Source: Roseivirga sp. UBA6061
Lineage (GTDB): Bacteria > Bacteroidota > Bacteroidia > Cytophagales > Cyclobacteriaceae
DNA length: 5,598 bases
Assembly: GCA_002427745.1 (NCBI GenBank)
Contig: DIYF01000184.1
Span: 1-5,598 of the forward strand
Direction of reading: 5' to 3'
Both the position numbers and the translations under genes were made by a program. The notes under the pieces were generated by a model. That model ran no database searches, was not told where the DNA came from, and saw nothing but the letters and a program-made list of their open reading frames with translations. Shown here piece after piece: positions 1 through 5,438 of the stretch (its first letter is position 1; the number at the start of each line of letters is the position of its first letter).

Positions 1-276
1 ATGGCCGTTATGAGAGAAATGAAAGAAGAAGTAGGCCTTGAAGTATCCCATATTCGTTATCAGGCCTCACAACCATGGCCCTTCCCTACCAGCCTGATGC
101 TTGGTTTCTTTGCCACTGCCACAAGTGCATCACTTCAGCTGGATACAGACGAAGTTGAAGAGGCACGTTGGTTCAGCCGGGAAGAGCTAAAGAGTCTTTC
201 TCTCTCCGGTCAAATCCATCTGTCACGTAAGGACTCTATAGCCCATTACCTGATTACCAGGTGGATGAATTCATGA
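1..276 (+). CDS. nudC: NudC-type NAD(H)/NAD-capped RNA pyrophosphatase, C-terminal part (5' end outside window)
   Basis: This is the C-terminal 91 residues of a Nudix hydrolase. Residues 5-13 (REMKEEVGL) are the second half of the Nudix box, carrying the metal-binding glutamates. Residues 23-29 (SQPWPFP) form the array that separates the NudC subgroup from other Nudix enzymes. NudC proteins cleave NAD(H) to NMN(H) and AMP, and in characterised members remove NAD caps from RNA in the cytoplasm. The first half of the Nudix box (the conserved Gly and Glu) and the usual N-terminal and zinc-ribbon regions are missing because the window begins inside the gene. The ATG at position 1 is therefore probably an internal Met, not the start. 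The frame ends at TGA 274-276. The gene is separated from the injection-system genes by 222 nt and is probably an unrelated housekeeping neighbour. Confidence 0.88.
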   Translation: MAVMREMKEEVGLEVSHIRYQASQPWPFPTSLMLGFFATATSASLQLDTDEVEEARWFSREELKSLSLSGQIHLSRKDSIAHYLITRWMNS

Positions 277-362
277 CGAATCTTACAAGATTACTATGAT
301 TTTCATCAATATTAAATCATAAAAAAAGCGTCTTTTCTCCTAAAAAATCATCAAAGAAGAAT

Positions 363-384
363 TGATTTAATTAACTGTAAATCA
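363..384. repeat. 7-bp inverted repeat, possible operator
   Basis: TGATTTA (363-369) and TAAATCA (378-384) are perfect reverse complements separated by 8 nt. The repeat overlaps the weak candidate -33 element (TTG 362-364) and abuts the candidate -7 element (385-392), where a repressor or activator could act. The arms are almost purely A/T, so a hairpin would be weak and a chance match in AT-rich DNA is possible. The symmetry is seen directly; the operator role is speculation. Confidence 0.3.
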
Positions 385-425
385 TACTATTAGCATCAGG
401 ACATCACTCAAAACGTTGTCAATTC

Positions 426-444
426 TCTCCTTTTTTTCTCCTTT
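426..444. repeat. Pyrimidine tract with tandem TCTCCTTT
   Basis: TCTCCTTT occurs at 426-433 and again at 437-444, 11 nt apart or about one helical turn, within a run of pyrimidines on the + strand. A related TTTTCTCCT lies at 333-341 and recurs at 434-442. The tract sits 55 to 73 nt upstream of the start codon at 499 and may lie in the 5' leader of the transcript. The function is unknown; it could be a protein-binding or RNA-accessibility element, or simple composition bias. Confidence 0.3.
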
Positions 445-498
445 AACCTACTGAACTGATCAAATACCTTGGAGCAACCAATCTGCTAAAAGGCACAG

Positions 499-1068
499 AT
501 GATCATATATCAGGCACTTTCATTTCTGAAAAACCAGCTCAACAGTTACCTGAAGTTTCAGTTGGGTGATGACTATGGAGATACAGCCTTCATTTCCAAC
601 CCTGTCGGCCAGGATGGTTCGGCAGCACCGGATACAGGAGATCGCATTCTACTGACTCTGACCAATGTAGAAGAAGAGCGGATTGGCAAGACTCAGATCC
701 CGACTCCCAAAACGGTCAACGGCCGCGAAGTGCGGGTACATCCGGAAATAAAGCTCAACCTGTATATCCTCTTTATTGCCAACCGCAATAAGTATGAAGA
801 GTCTCTGAAATTTATATCACATGTTATCACCTTCTTTCAAGGAAAGCATGTCTTTACTCCTCAAAACTCTCCTGATCTCGATCCTCAGATCAGCAAACTG
901 ATAGCAGAGTTATCAACCGTCTCGTACGAACAGCTAAACAACCTCTGGGGTGCCATTGGCGCGAAATACATGCCTTCCGTGCTCTACAAGGTGCGCATGC
1001 TTACCGTGCAGAGTGATATGGTCTTTGATCATCCGACTGAAATTAATCTACCTGAAATCTCTCTCTGA
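499..1068 (+). CDS. DUF4255 / Pvc16_N family tail-terminator (cap) protein of an eCIS
   Basis: This 189-residue protein matches the DUF4255 (Pvc16 N-terminal) family by eye. It has an N-terminal helix (residues 1-20, ALSFLKNQLNSYL), a central NVEEERIGK stretch, a KLNLYILFIANR strand followed by an ESLKFISHVITFFQGK helix, and a C-terminal LNNLWGAIGAKYMPSVLYKVRM block. In PVC-like particles Pvc16 closes the distal end of sheath and tube and fixes tail length. It acts cytoplasmically during assembly and then stays on the particle. The start at 499 is supported because the family helix begins within the first few residues; no strong Shine-Dalgarno is present (AAAGG at 488-492 is the nearest). It is the first gene of the run, after a 222-nt leader. 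Its stop overlaps the next start as TGATG, suggesting translational coupling. It seems to lack a long C-terminal extension. Confidence 0.87.
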   Translation: MIIYQALSFLKNQLNSYLKFQLGDDYGDTAFISNPVGQDGSAAPDTGDRILLTLTNVEEERIGKTQIPTPKTVNGREVRVHPEIKLNLYILFIANRNKYEESLKFISHVITFFQGKHVFTPQNSPDLDPQISKLIAELSTVSYEQLNNLWGAIGAKYMPSVLYKVRMLTVQSDMVFDHPTEINLPEISL

Positions 1069-2069
1069 TGGCCAGCTCATACAAAAGACTATTCGGCATT
1101 CGCTTCCGTCACACCTATTATGAAGAGAGCCTCACACGCGATTTTTCAATCATACCCCTGCCACAAACCCAAAAGCTGGCGCGGCAGTATAAACTGATTT
1201 TCAGGCCTAAAGAAAACGGCATAGATGTACTGAGCCTGATGAGGGAGCCAAACGTCCCCTTTATAGATTTAGGTGACCAGAATAAACTGGGCTTTGCCAT
1301 AATGTTGAAAAACACCGATTTACTCAACATTACAAACCTCCCTGTCAGGCAAAACAACAGGCAGGTGTATTACATGGACAATACCGTTCATAAAGCCCAT
1401 AAAGTCATGAAAGAGCACTGGTCCCTGGTGACTCCCCGACCAGAAAGCTTTAAGTACGTACGGCAAAGTGAAGCCAATGAAATCACACTGAAGGCCACAG
1501 GGCCCTTTGATAGTGAGCATACGGTTACCATGCTGAGGCAAGGCAATGAATTTCAGTCCCTGTTTGAGCTGGGCAACCGACCAGAGGGAAAGTATGTGCT
1601 GGAAGCCACGGAAGACGGAGAAAAAAAAGATTCCGAGGCTGTTTATACTTCTGAGCTTCTGTGGCAAACCAGGCCCTTCGGACTCATAGATATCTTCACC
1701 AATGAGTTGGACTACAGCCAGAGCAAGACCTATCAGATCAGATTAAGTGCTAAAAAATCAATATGGACTTACCGTGTCAATCTGGGTAAAGACTACACAG
1801 GAAGTAATATCTCAATAAAAGACGAAAGGGAATCTCCTGAAGTACTCTTTAAACAGGTGGGCAATACCAGCCAGATAAAGGGTAAAACCCTGACATTCAG
1901 AAGCTATAGAATCAATGACCCCAATAAAACATTGGGAATCAGGTTTGGTCAGACCCCTATTAAAGATTTCAAACTGATCATAGAAAAGAACGGAAAAAAG
2001 ACTGAGATCGGTGGGCTGCCTAATCCAGCGATCAATCAGTCAAGTACAGAAATGCATATCAACATTTAA
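1068..2069 (+). CDS. Uncharacterised 333-aa eCIS-associated protein, candidate cap-adaptor or tail-terminus component
   Basis: I cannot assign a named family with confidence. The N-terminal region (about residues 1-60) has a patterned segment, LFGIRFRHTYYEESLTRDF, then an IPLPQTQKLARQYKLIFRP stretch. It resembles proteins I recall next to DUF4255 genes in other eCIS loci. The middle and C-terminal parts (about 145-333) alternate hydrophobic and polar residues with many Gly, Asn and Lys, which suggests beta-sandwich domains. No signal peptide, membrane helix, coiled coil or enzyme motif is visible. The start overlaps the preceding cap gene by one base (TGATG), and the sheath gene follows after 17 nt, so the product is probably made along with cap and sheath. 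By position it may join cap to tail or decorate the particle end. It could also be an assembly factor. The 333-residue length and intact frame argue for a real gene. Confidence 0.72.
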   Translation: MASSYKRLFGIRFRHTYYEESLTRDFSIIPLPQTQKLARQYKLIFRPKENGIDVLSLMREPNVPFIDLGDQNKLGFAIMLKNTDLLNITNLPVRQNNRQVYYMDNTVHKAHKVMKEHWSLVTPRPESFKYVRQSEANEITLKATGPFDSEHTVTMLRQGNEFQSLFELGNRPEGKYVLEATEDGEKKDSEAVYTSELLWQTRPFGLIDIFTNELDYSQSKTYQIRLSAKKSIWTYRVNLGKDYTGSNISIKDERESPEVLFKQVGNTSQIKGKTLTFRSYRINDPNKTLGIRFGQTPIKDFKLIIEKNGKKTEIGGLPNPAINQSSTEMHINI

Positions 2070-2086
2070 AACCTAATAAAAAGCGT

Positions 2087-3559
2087 ATGGCAACTTACAA
2101 AACACCCGGAGTGTACGTAGAAGAAATATCTACGCTACCCGCTTCAGTGGCTCAGGTAGAAACAGCTATTCCTGCTTTCATCGGCTATACCGAGAAAGCA
2201 ATGAAAAAAGGCGAAAGTCTTCTGCTGAAGCCCACACGAATCAAGTCCTTCCCGGAATATGAAGAGCTTTTCGGAGGTCCCGAAAAAGAAACCAAATACA
2301 AGGTTACTGTCAATGACTATGTGGATGGCAACGGCAAGCTGCTCAACAGAGTGCTTGAGGCAGCCGAACCGGCTGATGCCGATCGGTCGAAGTACCAGAT
2401 GTGGTATCAGATGCAGATGTATTTCGCCAATGGCGGAGGCCCCTGCTATGTTGTTTCAGTAGCCGGTTATTCCGATGCAGGCGTCAAAAAAGGTGAGTTA
2501 TCAACGGGGCTCGACACCCTTAAGATGGAAGACGAGCCTACCCTCATTCTGTTTCCGGATGCGACCAAACTGGCAGGAGTCAATGCCAAAACCAACTTTT
2601 ACGACCTGTACAAAAGTGCATTGGATCAGTGTGAATTATTGAAGGATCGCTTTGCTATCATCGATACTTATGATGACGGAGACACCGCTGTATCAGACCT
2701 CAGGGATAAGATAGGCACCAACAACCTGAAATACGGAGCAGCCTATTATCCTTTTCTGAAAACCACACTCAACTACAGCTATGACGAAGGGGGTATCAAG
2801 CTGGTACACAATGTATTTGATCCGGATGCTGCCGCTGCGGCTGCTGTGGACCCTAACGATCCTAATGCCGCTCCTGACCCGGGTACCCTGCAAGACAAAA
2901 AACTCAGTGATACCGAAGTAAAAGACAAGGAAAACGGCTTGTACAATATGATCAAAAACGAGCTCAACGCCATGACCATAACACTGGCACCGAGTAGTAC
3001 CATGGCCGGTATTTATGCCCGTGTAGACAGTGACAGAGGTGTGTGGAAAGCTCCGGCCAATGTGAGTCTCACCGCTGTGGTGAAACCATCCCTTAAAATC
3101 ACAAACGAGGACCAGGAAAGCCTTAATATCGATGTAAACGGAGGTAAGTCTGTCAATGCGATCAGGTCATTTACCGGCAAAGGCATTCTCGTTTGGGGAG
3201 CACGTACCCTGGCAGGTAATGACAACGAATGGCGCTATGTGCCGGTAAGAAGATTCTACAACATGGTGGAAGAATCAGTGAAGAAAGCCACAGAGCGCGT
3301 AGTATTCGAACCTAACGATGCCAATACCTGGATCAAATCGAAAGCCCAGATCGAAAACTTCCTGAACAACCTTTGGAGACAGGGGGCTCTCGCTGGCGCA
3401 GTACCGGAGCAAGCCTTCTTTGTAAATGTAGGACTCGGTACAACCATGACAGCCCAGGACATTCTGGAAGGAAGAATGATCATAGAAATTGGTATGGCCG
3501 TAGTAAGACCTGCTGAGTTTATCATACTCAGGTTCTCACATAAAATGCAGGAATCCTAA
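2087..3559 (+). CDS. Contractile tail sheath protein (Pvc2/3/4-like, phage tail sheath family)
   Basis: This 490-residue protein has the classic sheath start TPGVYVEEIS (residues 6-15) followed by an IPAFIGYT strand, and the YFANGGGPCYVVSV block at 112-125. The C-terminal sheath domain runs from about residue 364 to the end: GKGILVWGARTL, EWRYVPVRRFYN, ERVVFEPND, LWRQGALAGA, and a final EIGMAVVRPAEFIILRF strand. The N- and C-terminal arms of this family interlock neighbouring subunits. Contraction of the sheath around the tube drives the spike into the target. Residues 245-266 form an Ala/Asp/Pro/Asn-rich linker in the variable middle domain, the part that usually faces outward. The ATG at 2087 places the family motif at the expected distance; its leader is A-rich (TAATAAAAAGCGT) with no Shine-Dalgarno. 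Only one sheath gene is visible, whereas PVC has three paralogues. Confidence 0.95.
   Translation: MATYKTPGVYVEEISTLPASVAQVETAIPAFIGYTEKAMKKGESLLLKPTRIKSFPEYEELFGGPEKETKYKVTVNDYVDGNGKLLNRVLEAAEPADADRSKYQMWYQMQMYFANGGGPCYVVSVAGYSDAGVKKGELSTGLDTLKMEDEPTLILFPDATKLAGVNAKTNFYDLYKSALDQCELLKDRFAIIDTYDDGDTAVSDLRDKIGTNNLKYGAAYYPFLKTTLNYSYDEGGIKLVHNVFDPDAAAAAAVDPNDPNAAPDPGTLQDKKLSDTEVKDKENGLYNMIKNELNAMTITLAPSSTMAGIYARVDSDRGVWKAPANVSLTAVVKPSLKITNEDQESLNIDVNGGKSVNAIRSFTGKGILVWGARTLAGNDNEWRYVPVRRFYNMVEESVKKATERVVFEPNDANTWIKSKAQIENFLNNLWRQGALAGAVPEQAFFVNVGLGTTMTAQDILEGRMIIEIGMAVVRPAEFIILRFSHKMQES
2819..2884 (+). other. Ala/Asp/Pro-rich low-complexity linker inside the sheath
   Basis: Codons 245-266 of the sheath encode a Asp-Pro-Asp start, six consecutive Ala (248-253), a DPNDPN repeat and APDPG. 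The six Ala codons are mixed (GCT, GCC, GCT, GCG, GCT, GCT), so this is not a simple nucleotide microsatellite. It follows a segment with alternating hydrophobic residues (GIKLVHNVF) and precedes a charged Lys/Asp-rich stretch, so it is probably a flexible exposed loop between structured parts. Confidence 0.7.
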
Positions 3560-3578
3560 ATACATCTGATTCCCGAAC

Positions 3579-3598
3579 TATCTGTTTTTCAACAGATA
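3579..3598 (+). promoter_or_regulatory. 8-bp hairpin between sheath and tube genes
   Basis: TATCTGTT (3579-3586) pairs perfectly with AACAGATA (3591-3598) around a TTTC loop. It lies 19 nt after the sheath stop and 41 nt before the tube start, in the only spacer above 20 nt within the injection-system gene run. No T-tract follows, so it does not look like a classical intrinsic terminator. It could be a 3'-end stabilising or RNA-processing hairpin that sets the relative amounts of sheath and tube mRNA. The pairing is seen directly; the role is inferred. Confidence 0.45.
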
Positions 3599-3603
3599 TC
3601 ACA

Positions 3604-3639
3604 TTGATTATCAAACAGTAACAATAAAAAATTTAAATC
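3604..3639 (+). promoter_or_regulatory. A/T-rich translation-initiation leader of the first tube gene
   Basis: The 36 nt before the tube ATG contain the short palindrome TTGAT-T-ATCAA (3604-3614) and then an A-rich run (AACAATAAAAAATTTAAATC) immediately before the start. There is no Shine-Dalgarno. Unstructured A-rich leaders are associated with efficient initiation in Bacteroidota, which would fit the high copy number of a tube subunit. No good TAnnTTTG element is found at the right distance from TTG 3604-3606, so a separate promoter is not supported. Confidence 0.4.
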
Positions 3640-4074
3640 ATGGCAACAACTTATCCATTACCGGTATTTCACTTTTCGGTAGACTGGGGAGGAACCAATA
3701 TAGGCTTCTCTGAAGTGTCAGGACTCACACAGGAGTTCGACCCTATTGAATACAGAGATGGCGCCAGTCCTGAGTTTACCAAGGTAAAGATGCCCGGACT
3801 TCGCAAATACAGTAATATCACCCTGAAGCGTGGTATCGCCCCGGCAGACAATGAGTTCTTTGACTGGCTCAACAGCACCCAAATGAATGTGCCGGAGAGA
3901 CGCGATCTGACCATCCAGCTATTGAATGAGCAACATGCTCCGGTGATGACCTGGAAAGTCAAAAACGCCTGGCCGCTCAAGGTGGAAGGTCCCAGCCTTA
4001 AGGCAGATGGCAACGAAGTAGCAATTGAGTCAATAGAACTGGCTCACGAAGGCGTCACAGTAGAAAACAGCTAA
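3640..4074 (+). CDS. Inner tail-tube protein, main tube subunit (Pvc1-like, T4 gp19 superfamily)
   Basis: This 144-residue protein has the order of motifs seen in phage and eCIS tube proteins: an N-terminal FHFSVDWGG strand, FSEVSGL (residues 23-29), KYSNITLKRGI (56-66), LLNEQHAPVMTWKV (94-107) and a closing NEVAIESIELAHEG strand (125-138). Such proteins form stacked hexameric rings that make the tube carrying cargo and topped by the spike. It is preceded by an 80-nt spacer with a hairpin and an A-rich leader, and its stop is only 4 nt before a paralogous tube gene. Because this is the shorter, more canonical of the two and directly follows the sheath, it is the likelier polymerising subunit. 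That division of labour is inferred from PVC and AlgoCIS, not shown here. Confidence 0.92.
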   Translation: MATTYPLPVFHFSVDWGGTNIGFSEVSGLTQEFDPIEYRDGASPEFTKVKMPGLRKYSNITLKRGIAPADNEFFDWLNSTQMNVPERRDLTIQLLNEQHAPVMTWKVKNAWPLKVEGPSLKADGNEVAIESIELAHEGVTVENS

Positions 4075-4078
4075 GCTT

Positions 4079-4525
4079 ATGCTCACTGAATATCCGGCAG
4101 TAGGATTCCACTTCCTCGTCACCTTCGACATTTTCCCTCAGCTCCCCTACGACATGCGATTCCAGTCGGTTTCCGGCCTTAGTGTGGATGTGGAAACAGA
4201 GGATTTTAAAGAAGGAGGAGAAAACAGGTTTGTGCATAAGCTGCCTGTCCGAACCAAATATTCGGACATCACGCTACAGCGAGGCATATTCATCGGGTCG
4301 GGTTTGGTGTATTGGTGCAGGCAGGCTATTGAAGATTACAACTTCAAGCCTGCCAATGTACTGATCACTCTCCTGAACGATATGCACCTTCCTGTTTCTG
4401 CCTGGTATGTCGTGGGGGCCTACCCGGTTTCCTGGTCGGTTTCAGACTTTAAAGCTGAGGAAAACTCCATTGCCGTGGAGACCCTCAAGCTCAACTACAA
4501 GTACTTCAAAACCTACCGGATCTGA
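4079..4525 (+). CDS. Second tail-tube protein, probable tube-initiator ring (Pvc5-like)
   Basis: This 148-residue paralogue of the upstream tube protein shares QSVSGL (residues 29-34), KYSDITLQRGI (60-70), LLNDMHLPVSAW (98-109) and NSIAVETLKLNY (129-140). It differs by a longer N-terminal loop (FDIFPQLPYDMRF, 16-28) and a basic/aromatic tail ending KYFKTYRI. In PVC-like systems a divergent tube homologue forms the ring between the main tube and the hub/spike. Its position, after the main tube and before the LysM hub and VgrG genes, fits that role. The start lies 4 nt after the previous stop. The stop is one base before the ATG of the DUF5908 peptide. It could instead be a minor second tube subunit. 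Confidence 0.88.
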   Translation: MLTEYPAVGFHFLVTFDIFPQLPYDMRFQSVSGLSVDVETEDFKEGGENRFVHKLPVRTKYSDITLQRGIFIGSGLVYWCRQAIEDYNFKPANVLITLLNDMHLPVSAWYVVGAYPVSWSVSDFKAEENSIAVETLKLNYKYFKTYRI

Positions 4526-4526
4526 T

Positions 4527-4691
4527 ATGCCCATTGAGATAAGAGAACTGGTGATCAAAACCACCATCAACGATGAAGATCAACAACCGGGTGGTACAAC
4601 AGCAACAGAATCGGCCCTGCCGGCTGATGAGCTGATAAATGAATGTGTGTCACGGGTTATGGACCTGATTAAACAACAGACGGAAAGATAG
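4527..4691 (+). CDS. DUF5908 family small eCIS-associated protein (54 aa)
   Basis: The short frame starts MPIEIRELVIKTT, the hallmark opening of DUF5908 proteins, which I recall as small proteins encoded in Bacteroidota eCIS loci between tube and hub genes. A polar Gln/Pro/Gly/Thr linker (about residues 19-28) follows, then a C-terminal amphipathic helix, DELINECVSRVMDLIKQQ (about 34-51). The frame remains open upstream to an ATG at 4407, but that would overlap the second tube gene by 119 nt and displace the family motif, so 4527 is preferred. The start is one base after the tube stop, and the stop abuts the next ATG with no gap, so translation is probably coupled. The function is unknown. 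A small assembly chaperone or a structural linker at the tube-hub interface are both possible. Confidence 0.82.
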   Translation: MPIEIRELVIKTTINDEDQQPGGTTATESALPADELINECVSRVMDLIKQQTER

Positions 4692-5438
4692 ATGTTCAGT
4701 TTACCCACCAGCGGAGAGCTCGTTAAGATGAAGTTTGTGCCTTGTGAAAAGGCCGACTTCAGTGATGTCGACTTTAACAATAAAGACGCCTATACAGCGC
4801 TTGTCAACCCTGAAACCTTTGACGAGAACTATGAGGTTAAATTCGATGAAAAAACACCAGCGGGTGCCATTGGGTCAGATCTGAAGTATAAAAAGATGTT
4901 ACCGGATACCATCGACCTTTCTCTGGTATTTGATAGCACAGGCATATTACAGGACGACAACGGTCTGGGAACAAACCTGCTCAGTACAGCAAAAATTGAC
5001 CCCGTTCCTGACCAGATAAAGGCCTTTAAGAAGGTTATGCTGGAATATAACGGCTCGGGTCACCAGCCACGGTATGTCGTCATTTATTGGGGTAAGTCTG
5101 CTTCCAACGATGTGTTCAAAGGGCGACTGACCAAGCTGACGCTTAACCACACCCTGTTTCATTCTGACGGCACTCCCATCAGGACCAAGGCCAAGATCAC
5201 AATGAAGCGTTCCATTGATATCAAAACACAAAAAGATACCAAGAAGGACACCTCTCCTGATCTTACTCATATACGGACGGTCAAAGAGGGAGATACCCTC
5301 CCACTGATGACTAACCGCATCTATGGCGACCCTAAATACTTTCTGGAAGTGGCCAGGGTCAACAAGCTCACCAACTTCCGAAAACTGAAAGTGGGAAGCG
5401 AGATTATTTTTCCACCCATTGACAAAACGGTCTCATGA
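4692..5438 (+). CDS. LysM-containing CIS tube/hub protein (Pvc7-like)
   Basis: This 248-residue protein has two parts. Residues about 8-175 fit the CIS tube-type domain: YTALVNPETFDENYEV (34-49), IDLSLVFDSTGIL (74-86), VVIYWGK (129-135), and LFHSDGTPIRTKAKITMK (155-172). A Lys/Thr/Asp linker (about 176-192) leads to a LysM domain at 193-243, with HIRTVKEGDTL, IYGDPKYFLEVARVN and LKVGSEIIFPP. In PVC-like particles this protein sits between the tube initiator and the VgrG spike. The LysM fold in this family is generally structural, like T4 gp53, and need not bind peptidoglycan. The start directly follows the DUF5908 stop and the stop overlaps the VgrG start as ATGA. No signal peptide is seen. 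Confidence 0.88.
   Translation: MFSLPTSGELVKMKFVPCEKADFSDVDFNNKDAYTALVNPETFDENYEVKFDEKTPAGAIGSDLKYKKMLPDTIDLSLVFDSTGILQDDNGLGTNLLSTAKIDPVPDQIKAFKKVMLEYNGSGHQPRYVVIYWGKSASNDVFKGRLTKLTLNHTLFHSDGTPIRTKAKITMKRSIDIKTQKDTKKDTSPDLTHIRTVKEGDTLPLMTNRIYGDPKYFLEVARVNKLTNFRKLKVGSEIIFPPIDKTVS

Larger units (their letters stand above)
277..498. promoter_or_regulatory. AT-rich intergenic leader upstream of the eCIS operon
   Basis: This is a non-coding gap between nudC and the first injection-system gene, and the only sizeable spacer ahead of a run of nearly contiguous same-strand genes, so it is the likeliest site of the operon promoter. It contains AAATCAT at 314-320, 345-351 and 379-385, the reverse complement ATGATTT at 296-302, and TTGATTT (one mismatch) at 362-368. 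It also holds three TCTCCT copies (336-341, 426-431, 437-442). The closest match to the Bacteroidota promoter pattern (TTG, about 20 nt, TAnnTTTG) is TTG 362-364 followed by TACTATTA 385-392, which is imperfect. No convincing Shine-Dalgarno precedes the ATG at 499. A promoter here is inferred from position; its exact location is not established. Confidence 0.4.

Noticed and set aside
321..337. A-tract/AAAAG-CGT-CTTTT stem as a nudC terminator
   Set aside because: Only five pairs, almost all A-U, with a 3-nt loop; too weak to call a terminator.
1320..1667. 115-codon open frame on the minus strand inside the 333-aa gene
   Set aside because: The composition looks like a shadow frame; the + strand gene is coupled to its neighbours and has a patterned, plausible protein sequence.
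2828..2845. GCN run in the sheath as a phase-variable microsatellite
   Set aside because: The Ala codons are mixed and not a uniform repeat unit, so slippage-driven variation is unlikely.
3634..3641. TAAATCAT just before the first tube start as another copy of the leader motif
   Set aside because: It overlaps the start codon in a very AT-rich leader and has no partner nearby; chance is the simpler explanation.
3669..4013. 114-codon open frame on the minus strand across the first tube gene
   Set aside because: It is an antisense shadow of a well-supported tube gene with no recognisable protein features.
4212..4220. Strong Shine-Dalgarno-like AAGGAGGAG inside the second tube gene
   Set aside because: It encodes conserved tube sequence and has no suitable start codon at proper spacing for a supported gene; Bacteroidota rarely depend on this motif.
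4407..4526. Longer in-frame start (ATG 4407) for the DUF5908 gene
   Set aside because: It would overlap the second tube gene and add an unrelated Pro/Arg-rich extension before the conserved MPIEIREL opening.
4947..5270. 107-codon minus-strand open frame across the LysM hub gene
   Set aside because: Antisense to a clear CIS hub protein and without motifs of its own.
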